From the NCBI GenBank assembly GCA_000720995.1, contig JOEL01000012.1, positions 62,001-126,000 of the forward strand: a stretch of 64,000 nucleotides of DNA, written 5' to 3'. Source of the DNA: Streptomyces celluloflavus. Lineage in GTDB: Bacteria; Actinomycetota; Actinomycetes; Streptomycetales; Streptomycetaceae. The translations under genes and the position numbers were made by a program. Shown piece after piece: positions 48,096-59,383 of the stretch. Each line of letters starts with the position of its first letter. Position 1 is the first letter of the stretch. The notes beneath the pieces were generated by a model, which made no database searches, was not told where the DNA came from, and was given only the letters and a program-made list of their open reading frames with translations.

Positions 48096-49187
48096 TTAGT
48101 ACCCGTTAACGCGGCGGGGAGCGGCGCACTCCGGCCGGAGTGCGCCGCTCCCGAACGTCTGCTTGCCCGACCAGTAGTTGCCGTGGATGAAGGTGCCGGA
48201 CGAGCTGAGCCGCATCGCGTGCGGTACGTCCTTGATGTCGTACTCGCCGCCGAAGCCGACGGTCTCGCCGTTCATCCGCGTCACCGCGTGCTTCTCGCTG
48301 ATCACCATCTGGCCGTTGTAGGTCTCGGTGCCCGGTGCGCCCGCGCTGATCGGGATGGTCTTGACCGTCCTGCCGTCGCGGACCACGGTCATCATCTTCG
48401 ACGCGGCGTCCACGGTGCTCACCTGGCTGCGGCCGACGGTGAACGAGACCTCCTTGGTCTGGGTGCCGTAGACACCGGGGCGGCCCTCGACGCCGTTGAG
48501 GTCGAGCTTGAGCGTGACCTTGGTGCCGGCGGCCCAGTACTTCTCGGGGCGGAAGTCCAGCCGGTCGTTGCCGAACCAGTGGCCCTCGACCGGCACCGAC
48601 GGCTCGGCCGTGACCTTGATGGCGCCCTCGACCGCCTTGGGATCCGTGATGCCGCGGGTGAAGCGGATCGAGACCGGCATCCCGACGCCGACCCGCTCGC
48701 CGTTCTCCGGGGTGTACTGGCCGATGAAGGTGTTCTTGGGGACGAGGGTGGTGAAGCTGGTGTGCTCGGCGGCCTCCCGGCCCTGGCCGTCCACCGCTAT
48801 GGCGTCGACGGTGTACGTGGTCGAGGCGCTGAGGTGGCCGTTCGGCTGCCACAGGGTGCCGCCGCCGGCCGTCTTCCCCTCGATCTCGGTGCCCTTGGCG
48901 TCCTTGACCTTGACGGACTTGAGCCGGCCCTGCCGGGCGGTGACCTTGAGCGCACCGCTGGTGGCGACGCCGTCCGCGCCGTTCTTGGGCTCTATCACCA
49001 CGGCGGCCTGCGAGGCGGCGCGGTCGCCCGCCTTGCCGGCCGGCTGCTTCCCGGCGGCGCCGTCACCGCCGCCGCACGCGCTCACCAGCAGCAGCACGGA
49101 GCCGAGCGCCAACGCCAACGGACCCCCGCCCCGCCACGGTCTGCGCCGCCGGCGAGCCGGCTCCCCCGATATCGGCTGCACGTTCAC
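48096..49187 (-). pseudogene. L,D-transpeptidase lipoprotein truncated before the catalytic cysteine
   Basis: 363 codons from GTG. Lipoprotein signal LALALGSVLLLVSACGGG, two Ig-like domains (FIGQYTPENGERVGVGMPVS) and the start of the YkuD domain are intact up to SGTFIHGNYWSGKQTFG. The paralogue just upstream continues into FGDDNTSHGCIGL, which holds the nucleophile; here the reading frame instead runs into a perfect 36-bp palindrome and stops after ALRPECAAPRRVNGY. About 55 C-terminal residues, including SHGC, are missing. Without them no transpeptidation is expected. Either a recent deletion or a sequence/assembly error at the palindrome; the rest of the gene is undamaged. Confidence 0.75.
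48117..48152. repeat. Perfect 36-bp palindrome (18-bp arms, no loop)
   Basis: Left arm 48117-48134 (GGGAGCGGCGCACTCCGG) is followed directly by its exact reverse complement at 48135-48152. It forms the last codons of the truncated transpeptidase and could act as a transcription terminator before the enoyl-CoA hydratase gene. Confidence 0.9.
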
Positions 49188-49429
49188 TCCTGGCCCCTTT
49201 TCCCCTCGCACGGCCCGCACTCCCCCGCGCGCGGACACCTGCGGCCGCGCGCTTGCCGTTAGATAACCACACCGCACTGACACTCAACTCCCCGCCGGGG
49301 CGGGCGTTCAGTCCCCGGCGCGTGAAGTGACAGCCGCGCGTGCGGTCGGCAGCCGGAATCGCCCGCGGGCCGACCGGAACCGACCGGTTCCCGCGTCCGG
49401 TCCGGCGCATCGGGCCCGGCGCGCCGGGA
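49188..49429. other. Region between the two transpeptidase genes
   Basis: About 240 bases. It contains the inverted repeat GGAACCG-AC-CGGTTCC at 49376-49391, a possible terminator for the upstream gene or operator, and the promoter of the truncated gene (less GC-rich around 49255-49290). No gene seen. Confidence 0.45.
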
Positions 49430-50749
49430 TCAGCCCAGGGCGGTGCCGGCCCGCCACTGCTGCCACGGCATGTTCCAGCCGCCGAGGCCGTTGTCCGGCG
49501 CGACCGTGCGTTCCCCGGAGTTGCGCACCTCCACGATGTCGCCGATCAGCGACTGGCCGAAGACCCGGCCGGCCGGGGTGTCCCGGCCGCCGCCCTTGGT
49601 GTCGGGCAGGCCGATACAGCCATGGCTGGTGTTGTCGTCTCCGAAGACGTCCGGCTCCGTCCAGTAGTTGCCGTGCAGGAAGGTGCCGGACCGGGTGAGG
49701 CGCATCGCGTGCGGTACGTCCGGGATGTTGTACTCACCGACGAAGCCCACGGTCTTCCCGTCCATCCGCGTCACCTTGTGGCGCTCCAGGATCACCATCT
49801 TCCCGCTGTAGGTGGGGTTGTCGGTGTCCCCCGCGGTGACCGGCAGCCGCTCCGTCACCCGGCCGGCGCGCCGTACCGTCAGGGTGTGCGCCGCGACATC
49901 GACGACGCTGCTCTGGTCCCGGCCGATCCGGAAGTGGACCGTCTTGCGCTGCGTCCCGTAGGCGCCCGGCCCGGCCTTGAGGTTCCGCAGCCGCAGGTCC
50001 ACCGTGACCTCGGTGCCCGGCCGCCAGGGCTCGCGCGGCCGGAAGTCCAGCCGCCGGGCGCCGAACCAGTGGGCGGCGATCTCGACGCGGGGGTTCGCGG
50101 TGACCGTGATGGCCCGCTCCACGGCCGCGCGGTCGGCGATGCGCCGGTTGAACTCCAGCGAGACGATCATGCCGGTGCCGACCGTGGCGTTGTTCTCCGG
50201 CTTGAAGAAGCCGATGAAGCGGTGCGGGGGCATGGTGGTGGTGAAGGTGGTGTGCCGGGCCACGCGGCGGCCCTCGCCGTCCACCGCCACCGCGTCGACG
50301 GTGTACCTCGTGCCGATGTCGAGCGGGCCGGGTGCCGGCCGCCAGCTCCGCCCGTCCGGCGAGATCCGGCCCGCGACGGGTTCCTGGCCGTCGCCCCCGG
50401 TCCGCTTGGCCTCGACCCGCTCCAGCCGCCCGTCCGCCACCCGGACCTCGAACCGCTCCCTGCGCCGCACGCCCTGCGCGCCGTCGTCCGGGGCGACGAT
50501 GATCTTCTCCTGGGAGCCCAGGACCCCGGCGACCACCTCCGCGATCCCGCAGCCGCCCGCCACCATCCCCACGAGCGCGATGACGAGCACGACGGCCGTA
50601 CGGGCGCGGCGCGGCGCCGTGTGCGGCGGCCGGGCCGCCGGCCGGGGGCCGGGGCGGTCGTCCGGGCCGCCGTTGAGGCCCGCGCGGGGATGGCCCCGGG
50701 GGCGGTCGCCGGGGTGGTCCTGCGGTCGGTCCTGCTCTTGGCCGGTCAT
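49430..50749 (-). CDS. L,D-transpeptidase (YkuD domain) lipoprotein, intact
   Basis: 439 aa. A 50-residue hydrophilic Arg/Pro-rich N-terminus precedes the hydrophobic segment and lipobox (VIALVGMVAGGC), unusual for a lipoprotein signal; a later start cannot be excluded. Ig-like domains (FIGFFKPENNATVGTGMIVS) precede the YkuD domain with the catalytic HGNYW...DNTSHGCIGLP motif. C-terminal GLGGWNMPWQQW is conserved in actinobacterial Ldt. It forms 3-3 peptidoglycan cross-links outside the membrane. Same strand as the truncated paralogue, with a 242-base gap; divergent from glgX. Confidence 0.92.
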   Translation of the reverse strand: MTGQEQDRPQDHPGDRPRGHPRAGLNGGPDDRPGPRPAARPPHTAPRRARTAVVLVIALVGMVAGGCGIAEVVAGVLGSQEKIIVAPDDGAQGVRRRERFEVRVADGRLERVEAKRTGGDGQEPVAGRISPDGRSWRPAPGPLDIGTRYTVDAVAVDGEGRRVARHTTFTTTMPPHRFIGFFKPENNATVGTGMIVSLEFNRRIADRAAVERAITVTANPRVEIAAHWFGARRLDFRPREPWRPGTEVTVDLRLRNLKAGPGAYGTQRKTVHFRIGRDQSSVVDVAAHTLTVRRAGRVTERLPVTAGDTDNPTYSGKMVILERHKVTRMDGKTVGFVGEYNIPDVPHAMRLTRSGTFLHGNYWTEPDVFGDDNTSHGCIGLPDTKGGGRDTPAGRVFGQSLIGDIVEVRNSGERTVAPDNGLGGWNMPWQQWRAGTALG

Positions 50750-50767
50750 GACCGAATTGTGGAGGAT

Positions 50768-50806
50768 GACCCGTTCATTTGATGGTATGTCACGTTTTAA
50801 CGGGTC
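50768..50806. promoter_or_regulatory. Inverted repeat in the divergent Ldt/glgX gap
   Basis: GACCCGTT (50768-50775) and AACGGGTC (50799-50806) flank a 23-base AT-rich centre, 19 bases upstream of the transpeptidase start. Candidate operator or promoter element. Confidence 0.4.
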
Positions 50807-50958
50807 CCGGATGGAGCAGTGGACGCCCCGCCCCGGTGGAGCGTGCGGCGACGGCCGGTTGCGGGCAGAACAACGGGGAGGGCGGCGGCGCGCGCCGGGC
50901 CGGGACGCCGGGCACCGGCCGCCGCCCGACCGAGCCATGAGCCGCGGGAGGCTGGCAC

Positions 50959-53295
<2,337 letters not shown>

Positions 53296-53453
53296 CCCGG
53301 ATCGCGCCAACGCCGGGGCGGGCGGCAGGGGTTACGGTACCCGTCCATCCCGGGAGAAGTACCAGGTCAGAAGCGTGCGGGCACCGCGGCGCGGTGGTGC
53401 GGGCGCCGAAATCGCGTGGGCATTGTCAGTGGCGCGCCGTACGCTCGCGGGTG

Positions 53454-55790
53454 ATGACAGAGACCGCGCGGACCGCCCCGCAGACCGACCTGACCGACCC
53501 GACCGGCCCGACCGACCTGACCGGGGTGCCGCCGCGGCACTCCGCGGTGCGCTCGCTGCTGCGGCTGTGGCCGTTCCTCCGGCCGGTGCGGGCGCGCTTC
53601 TTCACGGCCGCGTTCGTGGCGGTCGTCGCGTCCTGTATCGGGCTGGTCATCCCACTGGTGCTCAAGTGGCTGGTGGACGGCCCGGTGACGGCGCGCGATC
53701 CGGGCGGGGTGTGGCTGGGCGGCGGGTATCTGCTGCTGCTCGGCATCGCGGAGGCGGTGCTGTTCGGGATACGCCGCTGGCTGGTGGCGCGGCCACTGGC
53801 CGGGGTCGAGGCGGCGATGCGCGAGGCGCTGTACCGCCGGGTCCAGCGGCTGCCGGTCGCCTTCCACGACCGCTGGGCGTCCGGACAGCTGCTGTCGCGC
53901 GCCACCACGGATCTCCAGCTGCTGCGCATGTTCTTCACCTTCCCGCTGACGTTCCTGCTGGTCAACGGCGTGACGGTGCTGGTGGGTTGTGCGTTCCTGC
54001 TGGTCCAGCACTGGTCCCTGGGGCTGGTCCTGCTGGTACCGGTGCTGCCACTGATGGTGATGTGCTCGGTCTTCGAGGCGAAGTACGCGGTCGCGACGCG
54101 CCGGGCCCAGGACCAGCTCGGCGATCTGACGACAGTGGTCGAGGAGTCGGTGCTCGGCATCCGGATCGTCAAGGGCTTCGGGCGGCACCGCAGCCAGGCC
54201 CGCGCCTTCCGGAAGCTGACCCACGAGGTGCGGACGACCGAACTGCGCAAGGCCCGGCTGCTGGCCTCGATCTGGTGCGTGGTCACCCTGCTGCCGGAGA
54301 TCGCGATCGCCGCGGCCCTGGTACTCGGCACGGTCCAGGTGGCCGACGGCCAACTGTCCGCGGGCACCCTCGTCGCGTTCCTGTCGACCGCGCTCGCACT
54401 GCGCTGGCCGGTCGAATCGATCGGCTTCCTGCTGGCCATGAGCAACGAGGCGGCGACGGCCGCCGACCGGTACTTCGAGGTGCTGGACGAGCGGACGGCC
54501 GAGGAGACGGCGGAGAAGGCAGCGGCGAAAGGGGCGGCCGGGTCGGCGGGGCCGTCACGCGGCGGCGCTCCGGCCGGCCGCACGGACGGTGCCGGTGCAC
54601 GGTCCGTCACCACCGGCGGCGCCGCCCACGGCGCTGCCGCTGCCGACCCCCCTGATGACGCCTCTGGTGCGGACAGTGCCCCTCACCCCGGCGACCACGC
54701 GGGCGGCGACGCCGACGACAGCCCCGGCCGGGACCGCGGCGGGATGCTCTTCGAAGGCGTCGAGTTCCGCTACCCCGACACCCCGCCGGACGCCCCGCCA
54801 ACGCTCCGGAGCATCGATCTGCATATCCGGCCCGGCGAGACGATGGCGCTGGTCGGGGCGACCGGCAGCGGGAAGACCACGCTGACCGCGCTGGTGCCGC
54901 GGCTGTACGACCCCACCGCCGGCCGGATCGTCCTCGACGGCCGGGACCTCACGACGCTCACGCGTGACGAGGTGCGGACGCTGGTCGCGGTCGCCTTCGA
55001 GGAGCCGACCCTGTTCTCCGCCACCGCCGCCGAGAACGTCCTGATGGGCGGCGACGATCTCCAGGAGGCCGATCTGCTGCGGGCGCTGGCGGTGGCCCAG
55101 GCCGAGGGGTTCGTCCTAGCTCTGCCCGAGGGCGCCGACACCCAGGTGGGCGAGCAGGGCATGAGCCTGTCCGGCGGGCAGCGGCAGCGGCTCGCGCTGG
55201 CCCGTGCCGTGGCCGGCCGGCCGCGCTTCCTGATCCTCGACGATCCGCTCTCCGCCCTCGACGTCCACACCGAGGCGCTGGTGGAGGCGGCCCTGCGCCA
55301 GGTCCTGGCCACCACCACCGCCCTGGTCGTCGCCCACCGGCCGTCCACGGTCCTGCTCGCCGACCGGGTGGCGCTGCTCTCCGACGGCCGGATCACGGCC
55401 GTCGGCACCCATCACGAACTGCTGCGGGACAACCCCGAGTACGCCACGCTGATGTCCGGCGAACCGGACCGGAGCGACGATCCGGAGCGCCCGGCCACGG
55501 ACCGGGACGGCCCGCGCCCCGATGCCGGGAGCGACGCACACGGTCCAGTCCACGGCGATCCGGACCACAGCGATCACGACCACGGCGATCCGGGTCGCGG
55601 CGACCATCACGACCATGGCGATCCGGATCGCGGCGATCCAGGTCCTGCCGACCCCGGCCCTACCGCCCCTGGTCCTGCCGACCCCGGCCGCACCGATACA
55701 GGCCCTGCCGATGCGGGCCGTACAGACCCCGCCCGTACCGATCCGGACCACTGTCGGACGAGCCGACGCGAGGGGGAGAGCGTCCGATGA
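53454..55790 (+). CDS. ABC exporter subunit A (degenerate Walker B) with His/Asp-rich tail
   Basis: 778 aa half-transporter: membrane domain with six spans, then the nucleotide-binding domain. Walker A GATGSGKTT is at 468-476, signature LSGGQRQR, and Walker B LILDDPLSALD at about 593-603, where residue 597 is Asp in place of the catalytic Glu. A disordered Ala/Gly insert of about 60 residues separates the domains (about 350-420). The last 75 residues are repeated His/Asp/Gly/Pro units (DHDHGDPGRGDHHDHGDP), followed by ADPG repeats. The next gene starts in an ATGA overlap and supplies the second half. Type IV (drug/lipid exporter-like) fold; substrate unknown. ATG at 53454 or GTG at 53451. Confidence 0.9.
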   Translation: MTETARTAPQTDLTDPTGPTDLTGVPPRHSAVRSLLRLWPFLRPVRARFFTAAFVAVVASCIGLVIPLVLKWLVDGPVTARDPGGVWLGGGYLLLLGIAEAVLFGIRRWLVARPLAGVEAAMREALYRRVQRLPVAFHDRWASGQLLSRATTDLQLLRMFFTFPLTFLLVNGVTVLVGCAFLLVQHWSLGLVLLVPVLPLMVMCSVFEAKYAVATRRAQDQLGDLTTVVEESVLGIRIVKGFGRHRSQARAFRKLTHEVRTTELRKARLLASIWCVVTLLPEIAIAAALVLGTVQVADGQLSAGTLVAFLSTALALRWPVESIGFLLAMSNEAATAADRYFEVLDERTAEETAEKAAAKGAAGSAGPSRGGAPAGRTDGAGARSVTTGGAAHGAAAADPPDDASGADSAPHPGDHAGGDADDSPGRDRGGMLFEGVEFRYPDTPPDAPPTLRSIDLHIRPGETMALVGATGSGKTTLTALVPRLYDPTAGRIVLDGRDLTTLTRDEVRTLVAVAFEEPTLFSATAAENVLMGGDDLQEADLLRALAVAQAEGFVLALPEGADTQVGEQGMSLSGGQRQRLALARAVAGRPRFLILDDPLSALDVHTEALVEAALRQVLATTTALVVAHRPSTVLLADRVALLSDGRITAVGTHHELLRDNPEYATLMSGEPDRSDDPERPATDRDGPRPDAGSDAHGPVHGDPDHSDHDHGDPGRGDHHDHGDPDRGDPGPADPGPTAPGPADPGRTDTGPADAGRTDPARTDPDHCRTSRREGESVR
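55531..55760 (+). repeat. Repeats coding the acidic/His-rich tail of exporter subunit A
   Basis: Short GATCCGG-type and CACGGCGATCC units recur in the last 230 bases of the gene, giving His-Gly-Asp-Pro and Ala-Asp-Pro-Gly peptide repeats. Composition is more repetitive than flanking sequence, suggesting slippage growth. Confidence 0.7.
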
Positions 55791-57706
55791 CGACGACCAC
55801 GACCGGTCTGCCGGCCGATGACCACGAGGACCGCACCCCGCCCGCGGTCCCGCCCTCCCCCACCGGCGGGTCCCGCACCCCCACCGCACCCGGCACCCCC
55901 GCCGCGTCCCGCACCTCCGACGCGTTCGAGCAGGACCTGCTGCCCACACCCAAGGGCGCCTCGCGCTCCCTGTTGCGGGCGTTGCTGGCGCCGCACTCCC
56001 GCCGGGTCGGCGTGGCGGCCGCCGTACTGCTGGTCCAGCAGGCCGCGGTGCAGGCCAGTCCGCTGCTCGTCGCGTACGCCATCGACCGCGGGGTACCCGC
56101 GCTGCGGGCGGACGACTACGGTCCGCTGATCGCCGTGGCGGTGGTGGCCGGGCTCTGCGCCGCGGTGTCCGGCGCGTTGCAGTTCGCCTTCATCCAGGTC
56201 GCGGCCCGGGTCAGCCAGGACGTCCTGCTCGATCTGCGCGGCCGGATCTTCCGCCATGCGCAGACCCTCAGCCTGGACTTCCATGAGCGCTATACGTCCG
56301 GCCGGCTGATATCCCGGGCCACCACGGACGTCGAGTCGCTGCGCGAACTCCTCGACGAGGGACTGCAGGAACTGATCACGGTCATCCTCTCGGCCATCTA
56401 CATCACCGTGACCCTGATCTGGCTGGACTGGGGCTTCGGCGCCGCGGCGGTCGTCTCCGCCGGACCGCTCTACGTCCTCATCCGCTCCTACCAGCGCCGG
56501 TCGCAGCGCCTGTACAGCACGAAGTCGACGGCCATCGCCGCCGTCATCGTGAAGTTCGGCGAGACGCTCAACGGCATCCGCCCGGTGCAGGCGTTCCGCC
56601 GCGAGCGGCCGAACGACGCCGCGTTCGCCGGACTCAACCGCCACCACGAGCGGGTCAACGGCGACACGATCCTGGAGATGGCGCGGTATGTCGTCTCCTC
56701 CCGGCTGGTGGCCAATACCGCGGTCGCGGCGATCGTCCTGTGGGGCGCGTACCGCGTCGCCTCCGGCGGACTCGCGCTCGGTGTACTGGCCGCCTCGGTG
56801 CTCTATCTGCGCCGCCTGTACGACCCGATCGACCGGCTGGGGATGTTCCTCAACTCCTATCAGGCGGCGGCCGCTTCACTGGAGAAGATCGCCGGGCTGC
56901 TCGCCCAGCGGCCCACCGTCCCGGAGCCCGCCGAACCGGTCGCGCTGCCGGCCGTGGCCGCCGCCCGGCCCGGCCGCGAGGTCGCCTTCCACGGCGTCCG
57001 GTTCGCCTACCGCACCGGCGGCGAGGTGCTGCCGCGCTTCGATCTGACCCTAGCGGCCGGCACCACCGTCGCCGTGGTGGGCGCCACCGGCGCGGGCAAG
57101 TCCACCATCGCCAAACTGCTGGCCCGCTTCTACGACCCCACCGAGGGCCGGGTCCTCCTCGACGGTGTCGATCTGCGCGAGCTGTCCACCGCCGAACTGC
57201 GCCGCGGCGTGGTGATGGTCACCCAGGAGGCGTTCCTGTTCTCCGGCACGGTCGCCGAGAACATCGCCATCGGCCGTCCGGACGCCACCCGCGAGGAGAT
57301 CGAGCGCGCCGCGCGGGCGATCGGTGCCCATGACTTCATCACCGGCCTGCCGGACGGCTACGACACCGACGTCCGCAAGCGCGGTGGCCGGATATCCGCC
57401 GGTCAGCGGCAGTTGGTCGGCTTCGCGCGGGCGCTGCTCGCCGACCCGGCCGTCCTCATACTGGACGAGGCGACCAGCTCACTGGACATCCCCGGCGAAC
57501 GGGCGGTGCAGCGCGCCATGACCACCGTGCTGCGCGGCCGTACCGCCGTGGTGATCGCCCACCGGCTGTCGACGGTGGAGATCGCCGACCGGGTCCTGGT
57601 CATGTCCGGGGGCCGGATAGTCGAGGACGGCCCGCCGGCCGAACTGATCACCGCCCGCGGCCGCTTCGCCGACCTGCACCAGGCGTGGCGCGAGAGCGTG
57701 GGGTGA
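55787..57706 (+). CDS. ABC exporter subunit B (canonical Walker B, degenerate signature)
   Basis: 639 aa half-transporter: disordered Thr/Pro-rich N-terminus (about 60 residues), six membrane spans, then the NBD with Walker A GATGAGKST at 432-440, signature ISAGQ at 536-540 (LSGGQ in usual proteins) and Walker B LILDEATSSLD with catalytic Glu561. The ATG overlaps the previous stop. Together with subunit A, the changes are complementary: the site formed by A's Walker motifs and B's signature is degenerate, the other is canonical, as in heterodimeric exporters of the TM287/288 type. Substrate unknown. The stop lies within a 13-bp tandem repeat. Confidence 0.92.
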   Translation: MTTTTTGLPADDHEDRTPPAVPPSPTGGSRTPTAPGTPAASRTSDAFEQDLLPTPKGASRSLLRALLAPHSRRVGVAAAVLLVQQAAVQASPLLVAYAIDRGVPALRADDYGPLIAVAVVAGLCAAVSGALQFAFIQVAARVSQDVLLDLRGRIFRHAQTLSLDFHERYTSGRLISRATTDVESLRELLDEGLQELITVILSAIYITVTLIWLDWGFGAAAVVSAGPLYVLIRSYQRRSQRLYSTKSTAIAAVIVKFGETLNGIRPVQAFRRERPNDAAFAGLNRHHERVNGDTILEMARYVVSSRLVANTAVAAIVLWGAYRVASGGLALGVLAASVLYLRRLYDPIDRLGMFLNSYQAAAASLEKIAGLLAQRPTVPEPAEPVALPAVAAARPGREVAFHGVRFAYRTGGEVLPRFDLTLAAGTTVAVVGATGAGKSTIAKLLARFYDPTEGRVLLDGVDLRELSTAELRRGVVMVTQEAFLFSGTVAENIAIGRPDATREEIERAARAIGAHDFITGLPDGYDTDVRKRGGRISAGQRQLVGFARALLADPAVLILDEATSSLDIPGERAVQRAMTTVLRGRTAVVIAHRLSTVEIADRVLVMSGGRIVEDGPPAELITARGRFADLHQAWRESVG

Positions 57707-57730
57707 GAGCGTGGGGTGAGAGCGTGGGGT
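57692..57730 (+). repeat. Three 13-bp tandem repeats over the stop of subunit B
   Basis: GAGAGCGTGGGGT occurs three times in a row; the first copy codes the final residues, the TGA follows, and the two further copies are untranslated. Confidence 0.9.
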
Positions 57731-58451
57731 GAGAAGGGGGCCGGGATCCGCGGTTTCGTGAGCGATTCCGCGTGATCACGAGCACCGTCCGGGCAAACCC
57801 CGCTGCTCACGAGCCGCGGTTGCGTGGGGCGGTGGTCAGTTGTCGCCCTTCGACGCGGCGTTCACCCGGCCCTGGCCACCTGGTACCGGCTGGACCGGCG
57901 CAGGAGTGCGTTCGGCGGCGCGGCTGACGATGGCCGTCTCGACGTGGCTGATGCCCAGGCCGACCAGGTCGCGGGAGGGAAAGCGGGAGAGGAAGCCGTA
58001 GAGGCCGTCGTGGCGGAGACCGCCTTCCTGGAGATGCATCTGGATCCCCTCGGCCCCAGGTGAGGCGGGATCACCCGCTCGACCGGCCTGCCCGACGGCT
58101 CGAACGGCAAGTCCGCTGCCGGGGCGGCGGCCGGCACTTGGGGTGACCGCCGAGGAATCCCGGCGGGGCGTTCCGCTCACGGTCCGCCACCCCATGCGGT
58201 GCTCCTCGCGCGCGGATTCCGACAGCGTCAACTACCTCGGCAGGCTCGGATCGCTGTGCGGTGCTCCTCGCTCGCGGATGTCGGCGTTCTCGCAGGAACC
58301 CGTGCGCACGAAGCCGCGGTCCCTACAGGGGCGAAAGCGTGGGGTTCCGGGATCCCCGCCCCGTACCGTCCCCGTCATGTCGGTACGGAGCGGGCGACGG
58401 TGCCTTGGGCGGCGTCTTCGCCCGCTCCGTTCGGTCGGCTCGTCGTTCGGA
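57707..58451. other. Poorly coding region with remnant sequences
   Basis: About 745 bases between the ABC exporter and the reductase. It holds the 13-bp repeats, an Lrp/AsnC-like remnant (57836-58231), and two direct repeats of about 20 bases (TGCGGTGCTCCTCGC at about 58195 and 58258, 63 bases apart). No intact gene is supported. Confidence 0.5.
57836..58231 (-). pseudogene. Possible remnant of an Lrp/AsnC-family regulator (C-terminal part)
   Basis: A 131-codon frame whose middle part, DGLYGFLSRFP, then GISHVETAIVSRAAERTPAP, resembles the end of the ligand-binding domain of Lrp/AsnC regulators (LYxFL...GVxxxETxxVxRxxKR). The upstream half is Arg/Pro-rich and not family-like, and there is no helix-turn-helix. 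I read it as a decayed 3' fragment of such a gene; it could also be chance similarity, since the match is short. Confidence 0.4.
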
Positions 58452-59360
58452 TCAGAGGTCCAGGACGAGCCGCGGGGACAGGGCCCGGGATACGCAGGCG
58501 TACATACGGCCCGCGGGGGCGCCGATGTCGTCCCGGTGTTCGGGTTCGCCGGCGACGACGGTGAGTTCGCAGCTGCCGCAGACGCCTTCGCGGCACCCGG
58601 ATGCCACGGGATGCCCGGCGTGGATCAGGGCCTCCAGCAGCGATTCGTCGGCGGGGACCTGGATCGTCTGCGCCGACCGGGCGCACACCGCCTCGAACGG
58701 TGTGTCGGGGGCGAACGACCGGACCGCGGGGTGGAATCGCTCCGTGTGCAGCCGTTCGGCGGGGAAAGCGGCCTGTGCCGCGGCGAGCATGGACGCGGGG
58801 CCGCAGCAGTAGACCACGGTGGCGGGGTCCAGTGTGGACGCCAGGTCGGCGAGGTCCGGTCTGCCCTGCTGCCGGGTGGCGACGATCCGTACCCGATCGC
58901 CGTGGGAGGAGCGCAGTTCGTCCGCGAAGGGCATGGTCGCGAGCGTCTGTCCGACGTAGACGAGTGAGGCCGGGATCTCCGCCGCGACCGCTGCCCGCAG
59001 CATCGGCAGGATCGGGGTGATGCCGATCCCGCCGGCGAGGAAGAGATACCGCGGCGCGGGTGCGAGCGGGAAGTGATTGCGGGGCAGCGACACATCGAGG
59101 GTGCGGCCCCGGCGCAGGAACCGGTGGAGGTATTCCGACCCGCCCCGGCTGAGCGGCTCGTACCGTGCCGCGATGCGGTAGCACTCCCTGTCCGCCGGGT
59201 CTCCGCACAGCGAGTACTGCCGGGTCAGCCAGTTCGGCAGGGCCAGGTCGATATGGGCTCCCGGCTCCCAGGGCGCCAGCGGGCCGGTGGCGCCCCGCAG
59301 GGTGAGGGAGACGACGTCCTCGGCGACGCGGTCGATCCGCTCGACGATGGTCTGTTGCAT
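58452..59360 (-). CDS. Flavin/2Fe-2S oxygenase reductase (phthalate dioxygenase reductase/vanillate demethylase type)
   Basis: 302 aa, three domains: FAD/FMN-binding barrel (WLTRQYSLCG), NAD-binding domain with GGIGITPILPM and YCCGPASML, and a C-terminal plant-type [2Fe-2S] ferredoxin domain with cysteines in SGCREGVCGSCEL and YACVSR. It carries electrons from NAD(P)H to an oxygenase or other acceptor. The ATG MQQTIVERIDR begins the barrel and is preceded by a GAAGG stretch. It lies 23 bases downstream of the flavoprotein gene and is likely cotranscribed. No oxygenase subunit is present in the window. Confidence 0.92.
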   Translation of the reverse strand: MQQTIVERIDRVAEDVVSLTLRGATGPLAPWEPGAHIDLALPNWLTRQYSLCGDPADRECYRIAARYEPLSRGGSEYLHRFLRRGRTLDVSLPRNHFPLAPAPRYLFLAGGIGITPILPMLRAAVAAEIPASLVYVGQTLATMPFADELRSSHGDRVRIVATRQQGRPDLADLASTLDPATVVYCCGPASMLAAAQAAFPAERLHTERFHPAVRSFAPDTPFEAVCARSAQTIQVPADESLLEALIHAGHPVASGCREGVCGSCELTVVAGEPEHRDDIGAPAGRMYACVSRALSPRLVLDL

Positions 59361-59383
59361 CGGTGATTCGCCTTCCGGCCTGG

